Below are positions 37,460-45,489 of a stretch of 64,000 nt of DNA, one piece after another; positions within the stretch are counted from its first letter, which is position 1, and each line of letters starts with the position of its first letter. The position numbers were made by a program, and so were the translations under genes. The notes below the pieces were generated by a model. It searched no databases. It saw only the letters and a list, made by a program, of their open reading frames with translations, and had not been told where the DNA came from. Source of the stretch: Thalassotalea piscium. Lineage in GTDB: Bacteria > Pseudomonadota > Gammaproteobacteria > Enterobacterales > Alteromonadaceae. The stretch covers positions 3,658,001 to 3,722,000 of the forward strand of contig NZ_AP027362.1 of assembly GCF_030295935.1 (NCBI RefSeq). Direction: 5' to 3'.

Positions 37460-38896
37460 GTGAAATCAGAAGATAAAAAGTCAGGCGTTGGCATTCAAAT
37501 ACCAGTTAAAAATATTAAAATTCATCAGCCAAAAACGGACGAGCAGTACAAACCTCGTGATCAAATATACGTTAGGAAAGTACAAGGCTTTTTTCAACAA
37601 TTACGCCAAAAAATGAATTTTATCTTCCTTATTGGTTTCGCCATCATTCCATGGTTTCAATACAACGGCCATCAAGCTATTTTATTTGATATTGCCGAGC
37701 AGCGCTTTACTTTTTGGGGGTTAACCTTATGGCCTCAAGACCTAACTTTATTAGCCTGGCTATTTATAATAGGTGCTTTTTTACTCTTTTTTGTGACAAC
37801 CTTTTTAGGTCGAGTTTGGTGTGGCTACCTTTGTCCTCAAACCGTTTGGACATTTATTTTCATTTGGTTCGAAGAGAAAATAGAAGGTACAGCTAATCAA
37901 CGAAAAAAACTAGATAGCCAAAAGCTCGACTTTAATAAATTCTGGCGCAAAGCGTTGAAACACTTTTGCTGGCTAATGTTCTCTATTCTAACAGCCTTAA
38001 CTTTTGTTGGTTATTTTGTTCCTGTTGAACAAGCCTTTATGGACTTTTTTACTTTTAATGCCTCATTAGGCTTAGCTTCTGTAGTATGGTTTTTTACCTT
38101 TTGTACATATGGTAACGCTGGTTGGATGAGAGAAATAATGTGCTTGCATATGTGCCCATACGCCCGTTTTCAATCAGCCATGTTTGACAAAGACACGTTA
38201 ACAGTTACATATGATTACAATAGAGGGGAGAGCCGCGGCCCTCGCTCAAGAAAGCAAGATCCAAAAGATCTTGGTTTAGGTGATTGCATAGACTGTAACT
38301 TATGTGTACATGTTTGTCCTACAGGGATAGACATTCGCAACGGATTACAATACGAATGCATTAACTGTGGCGCATGTGTTGATGCATGTGACGGAGTAAT
38401 GGACCGCATGAACTACGATCGCGGCTTAATTCGCTATACCACAGAGCATGAATTAGAAGGCAAAAAAGTACATATTATTCGCCCTAAACTCATAGGTTAC
38501 GCCCTAGTACTGATTATAATGGGTAGTTTATTGGTATTTGAAATTATGCATCGCGAGCCCGTTTCAATGGATATTATTCGTGATAGAACAGAGCTTGCTA
38601 AAGAAAACTTTAACGGTGAAATTGAAAACGTTTACACGTTAAAAATATTAAATAAATCGCAAACTGACAACTATTATCGCTTATCAATGAAAGGCATCGA
38701 CAATATTACTTGGAATGGCGATCAAGAAGTTTTTGTTAAAGCGGCAAGTGTTTACACTCTACCTATTAGTATTACAGTAGACCCTTACGAGTTAGAAGGC
38801 GCATATATGACTGATATTACTTTTGTAATTGAACTAATTTCTGATGAGGATGAGGTGGTTGTTGAACATGAAAGCCGTTTCTTTAACAAGCGCTGA
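37460..38896 (+). CDS. ccoG: Cytochrome c oxidase accessory protein CcoG (FixG/RdxA)
   Basis: Polyferredoxin-like membrane protein, reported to reduce Cu(II) for assembly of cbb3-type oxidase. 478 residues, start GTG preceded by AGGA. It has about five membrane helices, CxxxCP pairs in the membrane part (VWCGYLCPQTVW; MCLHMCPYARF), two 4Fe-4S motifs (CIDCNLCVHVCPTGID; CINCGACVDACDGVM) and a C-terminal periplasmic Ig-like domain. The cbb3 structural genes are not in this window. It overlaps srkA by 1 bp. Confidence 0.95.
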   Translation: MKSEDKKSGVGIQIPVKNIKIHQPKTDEQYKPRDQIYVRKVQGFFQQLRQKMNFIFLIGFAIIPWFQYNGHQAILFDIAEQRFTFWGLTLWPQDLTLLAWLFIIGAFLLFFVTTFLGRVWCGYLCPQTVWTFIFIWFEEKIEGTANQRKKLDSQKLDFNKFWRKALKHFCWLMFSILTALTFVGYFVPVEQAFMDFFTFNASLGLASVVWFFTFCTYGNAGWMREIMCLHMCPYARFQSAMFDKDTLTVTYDYNRGESRGPRSRKQDPKDLGLGDCIDCNLCVHVCPTGIDIRNGLQYECINCGACVDACDGVMDRMNYDRGLIRYTTEHELEGKKVHIIRPKLIGYALVLIIMGSLLVFEIMHREPVSMDIIRDRTELAKENFNGEIENVYTLKILNKSQTDNYYRLSMKGIDNITWNGDQEVFVKAASVYTLPISITVDPYELEGAYMTDITFVIELISDEDEVVVEHESRFFNKR

Positions 38897-39870
38897 TGGC
38901 AGTTTTTGATTTTAGTTCATTATCGCCCGATTGTATTCTTGACGGTATTGAAACAACTGGCACTTCCATTGATAGTGGTTTATTAGCTTTAAATAGCTAC
39001 GAAAATAGAGTGTATCAATTTAACGATTATGAGGGGGTAAAATATGTAACCAAATTTTATCGTCCTCAACGTTGGTCCGAGGCTCAAATTCGTGAAGAGC
39101 ATGAGTTTGCCTTTGAGTTAATCGAGCATGAGTTACCTATTGTTGCGCCATTAAAAATTAATAATGAATCGTTGTTTCAGCACAAAAGCTACCACTTTGC
39201 AATTTACCCGTGTCGCGGGGGGCGAATTTTCGAAGTGGATAACCTTAATCAGTTAGAATGGATGGGGCGTTTTTTAGGTCGTATACACGCCATATCAAGT
39301 AAGAAAGCATTTACTCATCGCCCTACATTTAATAGCCAAGAGTTTCTTCAGGATGCTCAGCAAACTATTCAAAGTTCAGGCTTTGTGCCTAAGTCATTGT
39401 CATTACCTTTTTTCACCATTTTAGAGCAAGTTATTGCGTTAGCTGCTGAACAATATAAGCCAAGTAAAAACATTCGATTACATGGTGACTGTCATGCGGG
39501 CAACATTTTATGGCGAGACGAAGGCCCACACTTTGTAGACTTAGATGATTGCAGAATGGGCCCTGCCATTCAAGACCTATGGATGATGCTATCAGGAGAC
39601 AGGCAACAACAAACTATTCAACTCGATACCCTGCTTATGGGATATGAAGAGTTCTGTTCATTTGATACAAAACAACTTGCCTTAATCGAATCTTTACGTA
39701 GTATGCGTGTTGTTAATTATATGGCTTGGTTAAGTATGCGTTGGCAAGATCCTGCTTTTCCACATAATTTTCCTTGGTTTAACACCGAGAAATATTGGGA
39801 GCAGCAAATACTGATGCTTAAAGAGCAATTTTCCGCATTACAACAACCGCCATTAACATTGATGCCGTAA
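38896..39870 (+). CDS. srkA: Stress response kinase A (YihE/RdoA family)
   Basis: Small Ser/Thr kinase of the APH-like fold, 324 residues. The catalytic loop LHGDCHAGNILW and metal-binding DLDDCRMGPAIQD are intact. In E. coli it lies directly before dsbA and protects against envelope stress, and the same order is kept here. Translationally coupled to ccoG. Confidence 0.93.
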   Translation: MAVFDFSSLSPDCILDGIETTGTSIDSGLLALNSYENRVYQFNDYEGVKYVTKFYRPQRWSEAQIREEHEFAFELIEHELPIVAPLKINNESLFQHKSYHFAIYPCRGGRIFEVDNLNQLEWMGRFLGRIHAISSKKAFTHRPTFNSQEFLQDAQQTIQSSGFVPKSLSLPFFTILEQVIALAAEQYKPSKNIRLHGDCHAGNILWRDEGPHFVDLDDCRMGPAIQDLWMMLSGDRQQQTIQLDTLLMGYEEFCSFDTKQLALIESLRSMRVVNYMAWLSMRWQDPAFPHNFPWFNTEKYWEQQILMLKEQFSALQQPPLTLMP

Positions 39871-39938
39871 CTCTAAGACATTATTGCTAAGCCTTTTATG
39901 TTAAGGCCTCAAAGCTTACCCTTAAAATAGGAAATTTT

Positions 39939-40661
39939 ATGAAAAACACAATCGCACTTTTTGTGATATTAATGATGACACTGCTAAGTGGCTGTAATGA
40001 AAACTCATTAGAAAATTCGAGCGAGCAAACAATCGTTGAAACAATCGAGCAAGTTCAATCAAGTCCTAGCAAAGCAAGTACTGCAAAGACATACCAAGAA
40101 GGTGTGCACTATGTAAAAGTTAAAGGCCTTCCCTCAGAAAAAAATGAGGTGAGAGAATACTTTTCTTTTTATTGTTCACATTGTTTTCGCTTCGAAGGCT
40201 TTATTGACATATTAAAAAGAGAGCTCCCTAGCAATGTTGCTTTTGAAAAAAACCACGTTGACTTTTTAGGTGGCGCATCACAAAAAATGCAACATGTGTT
40301 AACAAAAGCCTTAATTGTTGGTAAAGAGTTAAACAAAGAAGCCGAAGTTGCAGAGGCTATATTTAAATATATTCATATCTCAAGAGCAACACCGACTTCA
40401 GTTAATGATGTTCGCAACATTTTTGTGTTAATGGGCGTTGACGGCGAAGAATTTGATAGCTTAATAAATAGTGAAAAAGTGATTGAGCAAGCACAAGTAA
40501 TGCAAGCAAATCAAAACGCATTAGCTCAAACCCAAGGTATTACAGGTGTACCAGCAGTTATTGTTAATGGTAAATATCGTATTGAAAACGCAGGTATAGA
40601 CAAAGATAATTTTGAACAAGATTATTTAAACCTTGTTGAATACTTAGTTACGCTTAAATAA
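39939..40661 (+). CDS. dsbA: Lipoprotein DsbA-type thiol:disulfide oxidoreductase
   Basis: 240 residues. A lipoprotein signal with lipobox LSGC (Cys19) and an acidic/Ser-rich tether (20-50) precede a DsbA domain. The active site is CSHC (Cys79-Cys82) rather than the CPHC of E. coli; the cis-Pro loop is GVPAVIVNGKY. It should introduce disulfides in exported proteins while fixed to a membrane. It follows srkA by 68 bp. Its TAA stop lies in the end of repeat element C copy 2. Confidence 0.9.
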   Translation: MKNTIALFVILMMTLLSGCNENSLENSSEQTIVETIEQVQSSPSKASTAKTYQEGVHYVKVKGLPSEKNEVREYFSFYCSHCFRFEGFIDILKRELPSNVAFEKNHVDFLGGASQKMQHVLTKALIVGKELNKEAEVAEAIFKYIHISRATPTSVNDVRNIFVLMGVDGEEFDSLINSEKVIEQAQVMQANQNALAQTQGITGVPAVIVNGKYRIENAGIDKDNFEQDYLNLVEYLVTLK

Positions 40662-40856
40662 CCTCAGCTCGGGTTAAGAGATAAGTTAATGGTCTGAAAT
40701 TGCTAGACTTGTGGTTGTAGCAACTCACTAGCTTGATAGTTTTTCTTAATTCAAGGCAAATTCATTAAGAATAATTATTCTATTGTTTATGAATTTAACA
40801 CAAAAGTAAGGAAAAATAGCTGCTAGAGAGCTATTTATTATCGCTAGTTGAGGTTA
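40659..40856 (-). repeat. MITE-like element C, copy 2 (198 bp)
   Basis: Inverse of 19226-19425 with very high similarity through the interior. Ends AACCTCAGCTCGGGTTAA and the inverse of TTAACCTCAACTAGCGATAA. It abuts the dsbA coding end and the terminator of the next gene. Confidence 0.85.
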
Positions 40857-40879
40857 AACAACCAAAAAATCAGCAAAAT

Positions 40880-40909
40880 AAAAAAGACGCTACTTAGCGT
40901 CTTTTTTTT
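40880..40909. terminator. Bidirectional terminator, dsbA / TVP38 gene
   Basis: AAAAAGACGCT and AGCGTCTTTTT pair perfectly around ACTT, with A and T tracts on the two sides. The stop codon of the minus-strand TVP38 gene lies within the stem. Confidence 0.88.
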
Positions 40910-41537
40910 GATATAAATATGCTGCTAAAATGCCTGCCACAAGCAATAATACAACACTAAGTATTATTTGTTGATTATCCCCTATTTGGATTCCTGCCCC
41001 TAACATTGCAAACAATAGCATTTGTGGAATAAACCCAAACATTGTGCCAGCTAAATAGGGTAACAAAGGTGCTTTTGCAGTACCTGCTAACACATTGGTT
41101 AAAAAATTAGACCCTGCGGGAATTAATCGGATAATAAATGCTTTAACAAAAACATCATGTGTAAAAAAGTGATTCAAGGTCGCTAGTTGCTTAGGAAATT
41201 GTTTTGATAAACGCTGATGAAAAATAAAGCGAGCAGTGAAAAAAGTTAACAAACACGCTAAGCTCGCTGCTAAAGTGGCAAAAAACGTACCGTAGAGTGT
41301 ACCTAACAGGTAGCCTGAGCTAAAAGCTGCAATTTGCCTTGGTAAGCCCATACTCATCAACAAAGACAAAATTAGAAAGCTAAATGCGAACTCTCCAATA
41401 TCTTTAGGCTTATATTGCTGAACAATGTTATTAACGAGTGCTTGATCAACAGTAAAATAAAAAACAAGTGGCAGTAGCAGCACTGCAAACATCGTAAGGC
41501 TGACAGTAGCAGATAAACGCTTAGAAGAAAGGTTCAA
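40890..41537 (-). CDS. TVP38/TMEM64 (VTT-domain) membrane protein
   Basis: 215 residues with about five or six membrane helices; the GLPRQIAAFSSGYLLGTLYG and IIRLIPAGSNFLTNVLAG segments are the VTT (SNARE-associated Golgi / DedA-like) domain. Family members are linked to lipid scrambling or flipping; the role here is unknown. It starts 5 bp after the beta-propeller gene and is the last of a three-gene operon. Confidence 0.85.
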   Translation of the reverse strand: MNLSSKRLSATVSLTMFAVLLLPLVFYFTVDQALVNNIVQQYKPKDIGEFAFSFLILSLLMSMGLPRQIAAFSSGYLLGTLYGTFFATLAASLACLLTFFTARFIFHQRLSKQFPKQLATLNHFFTHDVFVKAFIIRLIPAGSNFLTNVLAGTAKAPLLPYLAGTMFGFIPQMLLFAMLGAGIQIGDNQQIILSVVLLLVAGILAAYLYQKKDAK

Positions 41538-41542
41538 TGCTT

Positions 41543-43714
41543 TTATGAGTCCTTTTGTAAATTAGCTAAAATTTTAGCTTTAGCACTAATAAATTCATCT
41601 TCAGTTAAATAACCTTTAGATTTTAAATTAGCCAACTTGTTCAATGCCTCAATAAGTTGAGTGTCTATACTACTGCTATCAACACCATCACTCTTTTTTT
41701 CTTGAATATGTTCATTTGCTTGCGGTTTATTAGGTAAAGATGTAGGCGGTTGGGTTGCCGTGTCCTCACTTGCTTGAGAGTTTTTGCTGGCTTGTTCTTG
41801 TTCTGTTAGCTTACTTTTTTGAGTTTCAGCTGGTTTTTCTGGTGCACTTTTAGCTACAACTTTAGGTGGATGTACTATTTTAACAATTCGCTTACCTGTT
41901 TTCTCAGGCGATAATTGGGCCGAGATAAACCAACACCATTCTTTTATATCAGCAGTTACTTTTCCAAACTTTGCTTTGGTTAGACGTTGATTGCCCTCAC
42001 GCATATATAAACAAATTCCATAGACAATCCCTTCTACATCTGTAATTTTTAATTCTATTTTACGCGTTCGTTGATCCACCATTTTAACGCGTTTTTCATC
42101 AATAAACTTACTCTCTAACATTTGCTCTAGTTGCGCATTAAAACCAGATAAGTCTTTCTCAATTGTCAGTATGTGTTCGTCATTCAACCACACTTCATTA
42201 CGAGTTATGTTCTCAACTTCAATGATCAATGCTGGGGTTTGTTGATGGCGATTAAATAGCGACACTTGCTTATTATCAACCGATAGTTCAAAACGCGCAT
42301 AGTGTTTATGTAATAAGCTTTTTACCGCTTGCTGACTTTCTTTGTTTTTTAAAAACCATACGGTTGCACCGCCCAAAGCAATTAAGAAAAAAATAATAAA
42401 GCCAAAATTACTATCATCCGTATTATCGGTATTATCGGTATTATCAAAAACCTCTGGTTGGTTAGACGCATAATGTTCAACTTCACTTGACCCGCTTTTT
42501 TTATCAAGCTGCTGGATAACATGCTGACTTCTTGAAAATAACATTAATTCATCATGATTATCAGTAAACAAAGAGAAATCATCTGTTATTGTCAGATCAT
42601 TATTTGAAAAGGTGTTCACAACTGATTTTTGAAATGGACTTACTGTTTTCAGTGACTGTAACTCCCACCGTCCCTCTTGTTTAGACATTACTAACAGTTT
42701 ATTTCTTAATTCTTTAAATTTTCGCCCTCGATACACCACTAAAGATGCATTAGCTAATGATGCATCACCTGTTAATAATGCTTTAGTGGGCGCTTGAGTT
42801 AATAAATTATCGCCATAATTCACTAGGCTCAATAAAGGTTGTTGATTAACGTTATGTGAAATAATTAATTGTTGATCGTTATTTTTTTGCCAAATAAACT
42901 GCATAATTTGCTGAGCGCCAACTATAAGTAATTCATTAGGAATGTTAGTTTGATCAATAAAGGGGTTGTTATTGGGTGTGGTATAGCTACGCAGGCCAAA
43001 CTTTTCAGGATTAATTCGCAGTATAGCGCCAGAATACAACGGGCTAGTTTTAAAGCCTTCATCATAAGCGAGCGCAATATATAAATGTGAAAAGTTATCA
43101 TGCCACGATTTTATGTAAGGATTAAAGCGCATATCTGTAATCGCTTTATCAGGCGCATTGATACCAATACGTAAAACTTCTCTTTTACTGTCAGGATCAA
43201 CCTTTAACGTATTGGCACTATTTAATTGCCACTCAACAACAACCGCTTCATATAAAAAAGACTGCTTTATCGCTTTATCTTTAACTCTTATTGTTCGAAT
43301 GGCTTCGTCTGCTGGTTCAACGTGAGCAGTATAAAAAGTGTTGTACCCTTTTTGCTGAGTTAGCGCAAAATTAGGATGTAAAGTTAAACGATTGAGTACA
43401 GAAAAGTTATCGTAATAGTGTTGAAGGTCTAATACTGGAATTTTAACGAGTTTATTATCGTCTATTAGGTGGAGTTGCCCGTCGTTATTCGCAATATAAT
43501 ATTGCGCATTATTTTTGGGGTTAGCAAGTGGCTTATGCCAGTATACATTAGCTTGAAACGAGTCACTTAAATCTACAATAGGCGATAAGTCAATGTTGTT
43601 AGCAAAAGTGCTAGGTAAAAAAAGTCCAAACAAAAGCAGGCTAGTAAAACGTTTTAGCACGAGTAGCTTGTGTGACAAATAATGTATTGGTAAATTATTT
43701 ATGCCTCGTATCAC
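41543..43714 (-). CDS. Membrane protein: sorbosone-dehydrogenase-like beta-propeller, TM helix, cytosolic domain, SHOCT
   Basis: 723 residues, GTG start with AGGGA 8 nt upstream. After a signal/anchor (about 17-38) comes a periplasmic domain of about 370 residues similar in pattern to PQQ-type sugar dehydrogenases (YYIANNDGQLHLID, NRLTLHPNFA, YSGAILRINPEKFG), but I could not find a full catalytic set. A short acidic NTD repeat (about 428) precedes a membrane helix (about 433-455). The cytosolic part has a beta-rich region, a Lys/Gln/Pro-rich linker and a C-terminal SHOCT motif (LANLKSKGYLTEDEFISAK). I do not know this combination. Confidence 0.7.
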   Translation of the reverse strand: MIRGINNLPIHYLSHKLLVLKRFTSLLLFGLFLPSTFANNIDLSPIVDLSDSFQANVYWHKPLANPKNNAQYYIANNDGQLHLIDDNKLVKIPVLDLQHYYDNFSVLNRLTLHPNFALTQQKGYNTFYTAHVEPADEAIRTIRVKDKAIKQSFLYEAVVVEWQLNSANTLKVDPDSKREVLRIGINAPDKAITDMRFNPYIKSWHDNFSHLYIALAYDEGFKTSPLYSGAILRINPEKFGLRSYTTPNNNPFIDQTNIPNELLIVGAQQIMQFIWQKNNDQQLIISHNVNQQPLLSLVNYGDNLLTQAPTKALLTGDASLANASLVVYRGRKFKELRNKLLVMSKQEGRWELQSLKTVSPFQKSVVNTFSNNDLTITDDFSLFTDNHDELMLFSRSQHVIQQLDKKSGSSEVEHYASNQPEVFDNTDNTDNTDDSNFGFIIFFLIALGGATVWFLKNKESQQAVKSLLHKHYARFELSVDNKQVSLFNRHQQTPALIIEVENITRNEVWLNDEHILTIEKDLSGFNAQLEQMLESKFIDEKRVKMVDQRTRKIELKITDVEGIVYGICLYMREGNQRLTKAKFGKVTADIKEWCWFISAQLSPEKTGKRIVKIVHPPKVVAKSAPEKPAETQKSKLTEQEQASKNSQASEDTATQPPTSLPNKPQANEHIQEKKSDGVDSSSIDTQLIEALNKLANLKSKGYLTEDEFISAKAKILANLQKDS

Positions 43715-43735
43715 CGTCTTATTCCCTTTAGGTTC

Positions 43736-44386
43736 TTATTTTTTTTGTAGTAATACTTGTTTCGCATCGAGTAGTTGTGATTTTTCTTCATTATTGAGAT
43801 AACCAAGTTTACCATCAACTATAACTTCATCACCTATATTGGCGTGTTGCTTGATATATGATGCCTGAGTTCCCCAAATATGCAACGGTCGACGAATTTC
43901 AATACTTCTTAGCTCACGAGTTACCGGTGAATAGGCATAATAATTTATTGTTAAAGTTAATTCGGCCAATTGTTTATTTGACTCAGTAGTGACTAAGCGC
44001 ACTTCGCTACTAATTGTGCCGCTACATTGCAATTGATTTATTGAGTGAGTATAGCCTTTGGGGTAGGTATGTGCATAAGTTGCATGAATAATTTCACGTG
44101 CCGATTTTTTACTGGTGACCAAGTGCCCCTGAATAAAAACAATGTCACCTTTTTGTGCATGAAGTAAAGCCCGCTCTACCACGTCACCAATCATTTTAAC
44201 TGTGTGATAACTCGTCCACTGTTTCATTTGATTAGTTGACTTATCAAGCCATTGGCTATGCGTAGCAACTACAAACTCAGCCACAGCCACAATGGGGTTA
44301 GCTTGGTAGCGAATTTCTGGCTTTGTCACTAAGTTGCCAAGCAAAGTAACGGTGCACAAATGGTTTTGTGGTAGCGATTTATTCAT
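43736..44386 (-). CDS. SSB-like protein with two OB folds
   Basis: 216 residues made of two OB-fold halves. The first (about 8-110) has VTLLGNLVTKPEIRY, WTSYHTVKMIG and GDIVFIQGHL, typical of single-stranded DNA-binding proteins; the second (about 118-216) repeats the pattern in a weaker form (CSGTISSEVRLV, GDEVIVDGKLG). The acidic C-terminal tip that recruits partners in true SSB is missing; it ends LLQKK. It may be a PriB- or SSB-paralogue. First gene of the operon with the beta-propeller and TVP38 genes. Confidence 0.75.
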   Translation of the reverse strand: MNKSLPQNHLCTVTLLGNLVTKPEIRYQANPIVAVAEFVVATHSQWLDKSTNQMKQWTSYHTVKMIGDVVERALLHAQKGDIVFIQGHLVTSKKSAREIIHATYAHTYPKGYTHSINQLQCSGTISSEVRLVTTESNKQLAELTLTINYYAYSPVTRELRSIEIRRPLHIWGTQASYIKQHANIGDEVIVDGKLGYLNNEEKSQLLDAKQVLLQKK

Positions 44387-44560
44387 AAAACACCAGGGTT
44401 TATTACTCTTTCAGTATAAAGCTTAATTGCAATTAAAAAATGGCAAAGCATAAGTTGAAAAGCTAATTTAAAATATGCGTGTAAAGTAAACAAGCATTTC
44501 TTTTAACATCAACTATTTAGTTTAGTCTATACTGGTAACACTACAAGAGGAACAAGTAGT

Positions 44561-44621
44561 TAGATTTACCTATCTAATGACAGCCTTAGCATGACTAAAG
44601 CTGTTAACTAGGTAAGATCTA
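44561..44621. other. Long imperfect hairpin between the SSB-like gene and the Usp gene
   Basis: TAGATTTACCTA pairs with TAGGTAAGATCTA, and ACAGCCTTAG with CTAAAGCTGT, around CATGA. It begins 7 bp after the Usp gene end. No T run, so it is either a poor terminator or a structured 3' UTR/RNA. The remainder of 44387-44560 shows nothing recognisable. Confidence 0.5.
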
Positions 44622-44627
44622 ACAGGT

Positions 44628-45479
44628 CTAGCGGAGCACTAAAAGCGGAAGATGCATGTTTTCTAGCATTTTCAATGTATTGCTTCCCAAAAATGCTTGA
44701 GCAAGTTTAGAACGAGAAAATGCGCCCATTACAAGCATTTCAACATCATTGTTAATTTTATAGTCCATCAACGAATCAAAGATATTGCCTTCTAAAAAGC
44801 TTGATTTAACATCAAAGCCATTTTTAATCAGCAAAGATTCTGTTTGATTGAATTTATCCATTAAGTCGCTTTGTTTGTTTTTTACGCTCACTAAATGGCA
44901 GGTTAAATTATGAAGTAATCCGCCTTCAATAATACGCTGAACCGACTTATCTGCCGTTTCTCTACCGTCGTAAGCCAACATAAAACTTTTCGGCGCTGTA
45001 AAATTCTTATTAGTGATCAAAACGGGGGAATGCACTTGACGAATAATTTGTTCAATATGTGAACCAATTGCTTTAAAGTCTTTTCCATGCTTTTCGCCTG
45101 AACGGCCGATAACAACGAGTCGTGCGTCAGCTTCTAAATCACAAATCGCTTCAACAATATCACTATTTCGCTGTGTTTTTTCTATGTGAGTACAACCTTG
45201 TTGCCGCGCTAGAGCAGATGCTTGCTCAAGCATTTCATCGCCTAGCCTTAAGGCTAATTTACTACGTTGTTGGTCAAGTGATGACATCTCTTTAAGTAAA
45301 GATGAATGCGCACCTAAACCAATGATACCACTAAGATCGTCTACTTTAGCTGCATTTTGTTTTTCAATGGCATGCAAAAACAAGATTGTTTTATTAAGCT
45401 TCTTTGCCGCCCAAATACCCGCATTACAAACGTCATCAGCAAAGGCTGAACTATCTATACAAGTAATAATTTTGCTCAT
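44628..45479 (-). CDS. Tandem universal stress protein (UspA family)
   Basis: 283 residues with two Usp domains (1-145 and about 150-283). The first ends with VIGRSGEKHGKDFKAIGSH and HSPVLI, the second with MGAFSRSKLAQAFLGSNT, the ATP-binding loop pattern of the family. It starts 10 bp after the SulP transporter, so both are one operon; Usp-SulP pairs are frequent and suggest control of anion transport. Confidence 0.9.
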   Translation of the reverse strand: MSKIITCIDSSAFADDVCNAGIWAAKKLNKTILFLHAIEKQNAAKVDDLSGIIGLGAHSSLLKEMSSLDQQRSKLALRLGDEMLEQASALARQQGCTHIEKTQRNSDIVEAICDLEADARLVVIGRSGEKHGKDFKAIGSHIEQIIRQVHSPVLITNKNFTAPKSFMLAYDGRETADKSVQRIIEGGLLHNLTCHLVSVKNKQSDLMDKFNQTESLLIKNGFDVKSSFLEGNIFDSLMDYKINNDVEMLVMGAFSRSKLAQAFLGSNTLKMLENMHLPLLVLR

Positions 45480-45489
45480 TGTTATCTCC

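Noticed and set aside
42410-42445. Tandem 9-bp repeat as a possible CRISPR-like array
   Set aside because: It is an in-frame repeat coding for Asn-Thr-Asp in a protein linker, without spacers.
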